Source of the DNA: Asterochloris sp. CNOR1
Lineage: Eukaryota > Chlorophyta > Trebouxiophyceae > Trebouxiales > Trebouxiaceae
DNA length: 64,000 bases
Direction: 5' to 3'
Assembly (NCBI GenBank): GCA_963969365.1
Contig: OZ017747.1
Span: 2,294,001-2,358,000, forward strand
Positions 58,401 through 64,000 of the stretch are shown here, piece after piece. Position 1 is the stretch's first letter. Every line of letters starts with the position of its first letter. The position numbers and the translations under genes are program-made. The notes beneath the pieces are model-generated. The model saw only the letters and a program-made list of their open reading frames with translations. It did no database searches and was not told where the DNA came from.

Positions 58401-58717
58401 CGAATTGGCACGCAGGCGCTTGAGGGTGTCAATCTCGGTCTGGCAGTCTGCAATGGCCTCCTTGTCTCCATTGAGGCGCATGTGCTTGAGGGCATATACA
58501 GCGCCATTGCTCTGATCCCGGACCTGCCAGATTGAGATCAAGGCTTACAGGTGCAGAGCTTGGCACAGGAAGCGTCGGGCCTTACCTTGTAGATGCTGGC
58601 AAATCCACCTTCGCCAATGGAGGACTCGACACGGATTGTATAGGGCCCAACTCTGAGAACCTTGCCAACGAGCCCAGCAGTCTTTTGATTGCCTAAACCC
58701 TTCAAGAATGACTTCAT
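55412..58717 (-). CDS. AAK1/GAK (Numb-associated) family Ser/Thr kinase
   Basis: Kinase family regulating clathrin adaptors and, in yeast (Ark1/Prk1), endocytic actin. Nine exons sum to 1953 bp (650 residues). The kinase domain spans about 20-290: SSIGEGGFASIYKV (Gly loop), YALKHM (Lys), FLLLDLCHDTLVEFL, HRDLKAENVLL (catalytic loop), WVLCDFGS (DFG), YRAPE, then KADIWALGCLLFFIAFGKLPFEG and ARPTIDQ. The DFGS and HRDLKAEN patterns are typical of the NAK family. A Pro/Ser/Gln-rich tail holds a coiled coil (EMLRQQVAKLQATVAAQQ) and a helix (IKATKSNIESVKVMLWLDACRLL) seen in plant and algal members, then DPFGIQEG and RRTSSEP. The last intron (55631-55771) has a GC donor; without it an in-frame TGA at 55757 ends the protein at 582 residues. 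Confidence 0.9.
56564..56656. repeat. About 45-bp tandem duplication in a kinase intron
   Basis: Two adjacent imperfect units read TGCAGTGCACAACATCATGC and TGCAGTGCACCACGACATGC, each followed by TG(C/A)GGCATTGTC-type sequence and AGAGCA. They lie entirely in the intron between exons 6 and 7 of the kinase gene, so they have no coding effect. Confidence 0.6.
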
Positions 58718-58810
58718 CACCAGTCCTGACAACTCAAGACGTCACTCAACCTTCTAACAAGTCATAAGCTATGCTCAAGTCCCACAGTGCCATCTCTACG
58801 TTTGTCATTC
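58718..58810. promoter_or_regulatory. 93-bp bidirectional promoter, kinase / ataxin-10
   Basis: Only 93 bp lie between the start codons of the two divergent genes. A shared bidirectional promoter follows from the spacing. I recognise no motif in it. Confidence 0.5.
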
Positions 58811-60612
58811 ATGGCCTGCAGTCAGCCAGTTACAAGCCTCCAGGACACTCTCAGCCTGACGCGCAGTGAAAGTGGGAGGTTGACCCTGGTGCAGCAGGAC
58901 TGCCCCCTAAGGCTCTCTGGCCAGTTGTCCGAGGCCGCTGCTGCCTGCAAGCAGCATGGCACCACTCATGCAGATCTGCTGCAGCTGCTGCGAGCCCTGC
59001 GCAACCTGTGTGCAGCAGGTCCTCATGTATGTGAGGCGCTGTCGCAGCAGGGGCTGCCCTCCAGCACCCTGACAGTGCTGCGGTGTCATGCAGCCCTGCC
59101 TGGTGCGTATCCCTGATCACCTGCAAATCTGCAATTTCTGCCGGCGTATGTACACTCCCACTGCTGCTGTTGCAGATGGGCCAGACCTCCTGCAGGCTGG
59201 TGCCCAGCTCCTGGCCAACATGGCAGCAGGCAGCCCTGCTGCAGCACAGGACATTTATGCAGTCCTCACCCCAGAGATCGGCAGCCTGATCGCTGGCGCT
59301 GGAGGTGACACTTTGTGCACAGCGAGCTGCACACATGAGCTCAGCCACAATGTGGTGGACTTTTGATGGCATGGCTGCAGGTGGAGCTCTGAATGCCTTC
59401 AGCTACCTGCTGCTCAGGCTGGCAGCCGTCTGCCCAGGTGCAGCACTTCAGTTCTGTGGCCAGCCCTGGCACATCGTTCTGCGAGCCCAACTTGTAGCCT
59501 GCCAGCAGCCTGACTTGCAGGCAAGATGCTGCCTCACTGCCCTCTTCAGACTGTGCATGCTCAATGAGCGGCCGTGACCCCGTGGCCTGCAGGTCAGCTT
59601 TACACCTGCCATGCTCCTGACGGCCCTGAGTTTAGAGCATGCCTGCCTGGAGCAGGTGCTGAGCTGCCTGCATCCAGTGCCTGGGTCAGGCCCCGCCCCC
59701 TCAACTCCAGAGCAGCATGAGCTTCTCTGCTTGCTGGCTGCACAGGCAGACGCAGTCAGCCCGGCGCCAGTCAGGTAAGATCACGCGCTCACTGGCCACC
59801 GTTCCATGTGTCTACTGGCCCCGGACTGTCTGCCACGTCCAGTCTCGCTGCCTGCCTGCAGGCCCTGGGATCAAAGTGATGTCCACCAGCCAGCAGTGGC
59901 TGCAGCGCTGATGCGCCTCCTGCAGGCTGCTGAAGGAGCGGATGACCCTGAGGGGATGCAGGGCTTGCTTCAGGTGGCCTGCTGCTCAGTTGTGTTTGAC
60001 GCTCTGGATGGCCTGCGTGCCAGAGCTGTCGTGACTACGGGCTCCTGGCCGTGAGTGCTGAGGTCGGGAGCTGACGCAGGAACCTGCATGCTGTGAGGCA
60101 TGACTCCTGGCTGCAGTTGCTGAGGTCGCTGCTGACACGTGAGGACCACGGAGCCGCCCTCATTGGCAGCAGCGGCCTGCAAGCTGCTCTGTGCAGGCTG
60201 GGACTGGTGCCGCACCTGCTGCGCAAGCTGGCAGCGCTGCCCAGCCCCAGACCCCCGCCAGGCGGGGCAGCTGCGCAGGTCCACCGGCTCAGTGGGTTGC
60301 CCTATGCCAACTACAGATGCGACCTGGTGCTCATCCTGGGCACACTCTGCCACAGGAACAGAGCTGCTCAGGATGATATCATGGAGCATGGCGGGGTGCC
60401 ACTGCTGCTGAATCAATGCCAGGTGGGCTGCTTACATGCTAGTGCATGCAGGCAGCAAGCCTGCAATGCGAGCCAAGGCCACTCCCTGCTGCGTGCAGTG
60501 GGATGCTGACAATCCACATGTCAAGGAGTGTGCAATCCTGGCGGTGCGCAATCTCTGTGAGGGCAACAAAGCAATTCAGGGCTTCATTGCTGAGCTTGAA
60601 ACCCAGACATGA
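58811..60612 (+). CDS. ATXN10: Ataxin-10 family armadillo-like protein
   Basis: Helical-repeat scaffold protein of unclear role (yeast CTR86; in animals linked to cytokinesis and cilia). Seven exons sum to 1275 bp (424 residues), starting at ATG 58811. The body is a series of Leu/Ala-rich helical pairs (DLLQLLRALRNLCAAGPHV, GAQLLANMAAGSPAAAQ, LLRSLLTREDHGAAL). The C-terminus is the diagnostic ataxin-10 domain: YRCDLVLILGTLCHRNRAAQ, HGGVPLLLNQCQWDADNPH, ECAILAVRNLCEGNKAIQ, GFIAELE, then stop. The intron 59521-59592 has a GC donor, the only choice that keeps phase into VSFTPAMLL. The protein is somewhat shorter than animal ataxin-10. Confidence 0.88.
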
Positions 60613-60761
60613 GAATCAACGACGACCGGCCAGAATCCACATTTAGACTCTCGCAGAGCAGCGGCTGTGCGTTGACACGGCAGGGGCCCTCCCAGATTGC
60701 ATCAAGGTCATTGGGTGCAGACTGATTTGGGTGCAATCAAGAAACCCGACTCCGATTCCTG

Positions 60762-63436
60762 ATGCTGGGAGCTCGCCAGCTGCCACCCCAGCTTGCCCAC
60801 TTTCACTGCCCTGCACCCTGTGCTCCGACCCATTGCTCGGCAAGACCTATTCCCAGATTGAGGCAAGCCCTTAGCAGGCTCACACCTCAGGCAGCAAGCA
60901 GTGCAGCTGCAGCAGAAGTGAGCTATGCTGCAGCACCATTGCTTACTCTCATCAGACAGATCACAATGCTTTGTGACAGCATCAGATGAACTTGCCGCTT
61001 GTTCTGAGGAGACTCGCTGACAGGCAGTGACAGTGGCACTCTCCACTTGCAGGTCCAGCAGGAGTGGGTGCAGGGCCTGGCCAAATCCACCTTAGGCAGC
61101 AGACCAGTAAGTGATGCACAGGAGGCAGTCAGCAGCAACGGCGCTGCACGGGCTCCTGTAGAGCCACCCTCAGACGAGCAGCACATTCTGCTTTTCTATG
61201 CCACAGGTGGGTTGAAGATGATGTGCAAGTGGCGCCTGTCATGCTCAGCGTGCTGTCACTGCAGCCCGATACCGCATGCTGATGCCTCAGGCCTTCTCTG
61301 GCATGCATGCAGGCTGGCAGCACCCCAAGCTGCACTACTCCATTCGGGGAGGAGCCTGGCAGGACACACAGCTTCGACAGGCAAGCCAACTCTGTGCTGA
61401 GCTCGCATGCCCTGCTTCCAATTTATCTGAGAGCCCTTCTTGTGCAGGCTGTGGCAAGGTGGGCGTACTGCTCACCCTGCAGCGCTGCTGTGCAGGTGCA
61501 CTCATCTGGCGGGCAGTGGAGTCAGGTTAATCTGCCCCTCAATGGGGCTGTGCAGAGCCCATCAGAGTCCCCATTGCTGGAGTTTGTGCTGACTGAGGCC
61601 GGGCATGATGTCTGGGACAAACCTACAACAGGTCGGCCTCCTGCGCCTGCCCCATGCGTCTGAGTCTGGCAGCCACATGGGGGGCGGTCAGGGGCCTGCT
61701 GCACTCTGTGAGGCGGGCCAGCACAATGATGCCCTGTGCCTGAGCCTGGTCACGCGGGAGCTCTGAGTGCTTCAGCCTGGCCCTCGGGGTGACACCGTGG
61801 AGCACAAGTCCAGCTATCGACTTGGGCAAGCTGTTGTCCTGCTGGCTGCAAGCTAGGTTCCCAGCCTGGCAGGCTGTTGCCACATCGTCTCTCAGAGATG
61901 GCAGGCTGATGCCCTGCAGGTGGCAACTACACTATTACAGAGCCCGGGGCCTTCATGCTGCGTGATGGGGAGGTGCAGCAGTCGGAGGGGCAGCCCGTAA
62001 TGGTTGTCTCAGATCTGGACGGCACCATGATTGGGGATGACGCAGCCACTGCTGCATTTAAGCAGTTCTGGGAGACGGAGGCGATCACCCGCGGCAGCTT
62101 GCTGGTATACAACACTGGCAGAGCGCTCAACAAGTTTGAGGAGCTCTGTGGGGAGAAGTCTGGCTGTCTGGCCATGCCTGACGTGCTCATCTCCTCAGTG
62201 AGTCCTGCCTGGCCACGCATGCAACCACCCCCCCATCACATCTCAGTGCGAGCCCTGTGTGTAGGTGGTGCTGCCTGCCTCCCTCCTGGTTGCAGCAGGT
62301 CGTGAATCGCCATGCCTGCTGGATGTTGCTGAGGCAAGCCATCTGCTAGTCCTAGCTCAGTGAAGCACACCACGCTGCAGACAGCATGTGCCTGTCTCCG
62401 CCACTGTCCCTCACGCCAGCCATGCTGATGAGCAGTTGCCGCTGCTGCTCAGCATGCATTTCTCTACTGGAAAAGTAGGCCAAGAGTTGGATGCAGCTGC
62501 ATCATGGCCTGGGGCCGGCCCACAGGCACCAATGAAGACTGATCTGCTCTGGGGACATGTCCCTCACGTTGATCAGGCTGCCTCTGTGCAGGTCGGCACC
62601 AAGGTGTTCAACTGGGAGGATGGCACTTGGGCAGCGGATGCCGACTACGCCTCTCGCCTGGACCAGCAGTGGAGCCTGGAGGCTGTAAGGGATGCCACCT
62701 ATGCGGCGCTGGCCGCTGTGGGCAAAGACAGCATGCACTTCAGGCCGCCCGACGAGCAGAACGATCACAAGGTGGCGCCAGCAACAGCTGTCAGTGATCT
62801 TTGTGTGGGTGCACAGGCTGCTGACGCTCAGACATGGGGCCTGACCTTCAAGCTGCGTCGGGTCCTATGTGAATGTACTGAGCAGGTCGTCCACTGGCTC
62901 GAAGTCCTACGCTTTGACTTTGCAAATCCAGTCTGCCCTGTACAGCTTGTGTGTCAGTCGAAGCCCCTGTGCTCCCCAAAACTTGCTCTGACTTGGCTGC
63001 TGAGGTGGGCATGTGCCGTTTGCAGGTCACCTGTGGTGTGCACTGCAGCGTGCGTGACGAGGTGGAGGCCCAGATCACTCGTGCACTGCACCCACAGCAG
63101 GTGGCTGCTCAGCTGATCTGGAGCGGGGAGGGCGACTGGCGCTTCTTGGACATTGTCAGCAAGAACGCAGGGAAGCTGGCCGCCCTGGAGTTTGTTCGCC
63201 TGAAGCATGGCTTCCAGCATTCCCAAACTGTTGCTTGTGGGGACTCCGGCAATGACAAAGACATGCTGGGCGGCAAGAACCTGGCCATCGTTGTTGGGAA
63301 TGCCCAGCCCGACCTGGTGGCATGGGTGCAAAGCCTCAAACAGGATTCAATCGGGCAGAAGCAGCGCCTGCTGACCACTCAGAGCCATATGGCATTAGGC
63401 ATCCTTGAAGGGCTGCAGCACTTTGGTTTCCGCTGA
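60762..63436 (+). CDS. Plastid HAD phosphatase of the sucrose-phosphatase family with N-terminal starch-binding-like domain
   Basis: Seven exons sum to 1431 bp (476 residues). Residues 1-52 (MLGARQLPPQLAHFHCPAP onward, rich in Ala/Ser/Arg/Pro, with no acidic residue until the end) fit a chloroplast transit peptide. Residues about 85-200 resemble a CBM25/53-type carbohydrate-binding module: HILLFYATA, HYSIRGGAWQD, FVLTEAGHDVWDKP and GGNYTI. Then a complete S6PP-type HAD domain follows: VVSDLDGTMIGDD (nucleophile D219, D221), LVYNTGR, ISSVGTKVF, QLIWSGEGDWRFLDIV, KLAALEFV and CGDSGNDKDML. No plant-type SPP C-terminal domain follows. The substrate could be sucrose phosphate or a glucan-linked sugar phosphate; that is inference. 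The intron 61381-61495 has a GC donor. Confidence 0.85.
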
Positions 63437-63763
63437 TGAATTGTGAGTGATGGAGGCAGGAGACACACAGATATTCAGTGACACTTCTTGCCTTCCACTG
63501 TGCGTGTACCTATACCATGATGTGCAGCAGTGTAGTCATAGTGACCACCACCACAACATGACCCACATGAAGGCGTCAGTATAAGATCACATTACTGGGC
63601 CGGTCAGGTTTGGTTACCATAGCATGGGCCAGCTGCTATAGGGGTGAGGGAACGGAGAGTATGATTATGCACTCTGCAGACGTGGCCCCCTCCAGCCACT
63701 CTTGCTGCAGCTGCAGAGAGCTCACGCGCACAAGGCCAGATTTAACTAAGCCCTGTTGAGTGC
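63437..63763. other. Convergent intergenic stretch, nothing recognised
   Basis: 327 bp that hold the 3' ends of two converging genes. I see no gene, RNA or repeat. Confidence 0.5.
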
Positions 63764-63985
63764 CTACTGAAAGCTGTTAGAGCGTACCATGGAGTTGTGC
63801 TGCTGCTGCATCATGCGAGCTGCAGGGTGCACAGATTGCTGCTCAGGACGGGCATTGTAGCTGTCGGCAATGCCCATATTGCGCACGCCAGAGCCGATGC
63901 TGTCCACAGTCCTGCCAGCGCCACTGCTGCTGGCAGCCGTCACTGTGGCACTGGTGCCTGGCATATGCTGGGGGTGCAGGCCAGC
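63764..63985 (-). CDS. Last exon of an unidentified gene (partial)
   Basis: A 222-bp open exon runs from an acceptor (CTCTGCAG before 63985) to a stop at 63764, phase 0. It encodes 73 residues rich in Ser, Gln and Met (TVTAASSSGAGRTVDSIG, then MMQQQHNSMVRSNSFQ at the end). The gene continues beyond the window. The low-complexity C-terminal tail gives no family clue. The RSNSF end could be a phosphosite. Convergent with the phosphatase gene. Confidence 0.5.
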   Translation of the reverse strand, partial: AGLHPQHMPGTSATVTAASSSGAGRTVDSIGSGVRNMGIADSYNARPEQQSVHPAARMMQQQHNSMVRSNSFQ

Positions 63986-64000
63986 CTGCAGAGGGTAGCA

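Noticed and set aside
1-64000. Biosynthetic cluster, integrated virus genome or defence island
   Set aside because: Apart from retroelements all genes are ordinary single-copy type eukaryotic housekeeping or plastid genes with no pathway clustering.

Overview
The window looks like nuclear DNA of a green alga, probably a trebouxiophyte-type chlorophyte. The evidence is: moderately GC-rich, intron-dense genes with short introns that almost always end in CTGCAG or TGCAG; chloroplast-targeted proteins of the green lineage (HCF106/TatB, a RIQ-type DUF1118 thylakoid protein, a HugZ-like FMN protein, plastid-type carbamoyl-phosphate synthase); and DPH5, RNA polymerase III and AAK1-type kinase genes that exclude bacteria. 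Exon models were built by hand from splice sites, reading phase and conserved motifs. For every gene except the SNF2/RING gene (one exon unresolved) and the partial last gene, the exon lengths add up to an exact multiple of three.

Layout. Positions 1-3470 hold remnants of a Ty3/gypsy LTR retrotransposon with two about 222-bp LTR-like repeats, and an LTR-like relic lies near 4600-4850. carB (minus) follows at 5067-14640. A LINE (14734-19250) is inserted in the short divergent gap between carB and an unrecognised coiled-coil membrane protein gene (plus, 19399-23827). Then come DPH5 (minus), alanine-glyoxylate aminotransferase (plus), RNA polymerase III subunit RPC6 (plus), a DJ-1/PfpI protein (plus), a type-I metacaspase-like gene lacking the catalytic His (minus), a SNF2/RING helicase of the Rad5/16-FRG type (plus), TatB/HCF106 (minus), a RIQ-like gene (plus), a HugZ-like FMN protein (minus), JJJ1/DNAJC21 (plus), an AAK1/GAK-type kinase (minus), ataxin-10 (plus), a plastid HAD phosphatase of the sucrose-phosphatase family with an N-terminal starch-binding-like domain (plus), and the last exon of a further minus-strand gene.

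Organisation. Genes mostly alternate in orientation with gaps of 70-320 bp, giving compact divergent promoters (TatB/RIQ, 81 bp between ATGs; kinase/ataxin-10, 93 bp) and tight convergent 3' ends. There is no operon and no single pathway. The themes are thylakoid biogenesis and light use, photorespiratory glyoxylate and plastid sugar metabolism, ribosome/translation and Pol III, and chromatin.

Two genome-level signals are the main discoveries. First, at least 13 introns use a GC donor (GC-AG), each needed to keep frame and family motifs, including one that splits the HPD motif of the J-domain protein. Second, several introns carry extra copies of adjacent exon/intron junctions, from a perfect 65-bp tandem duplication to heavily decayed copies.
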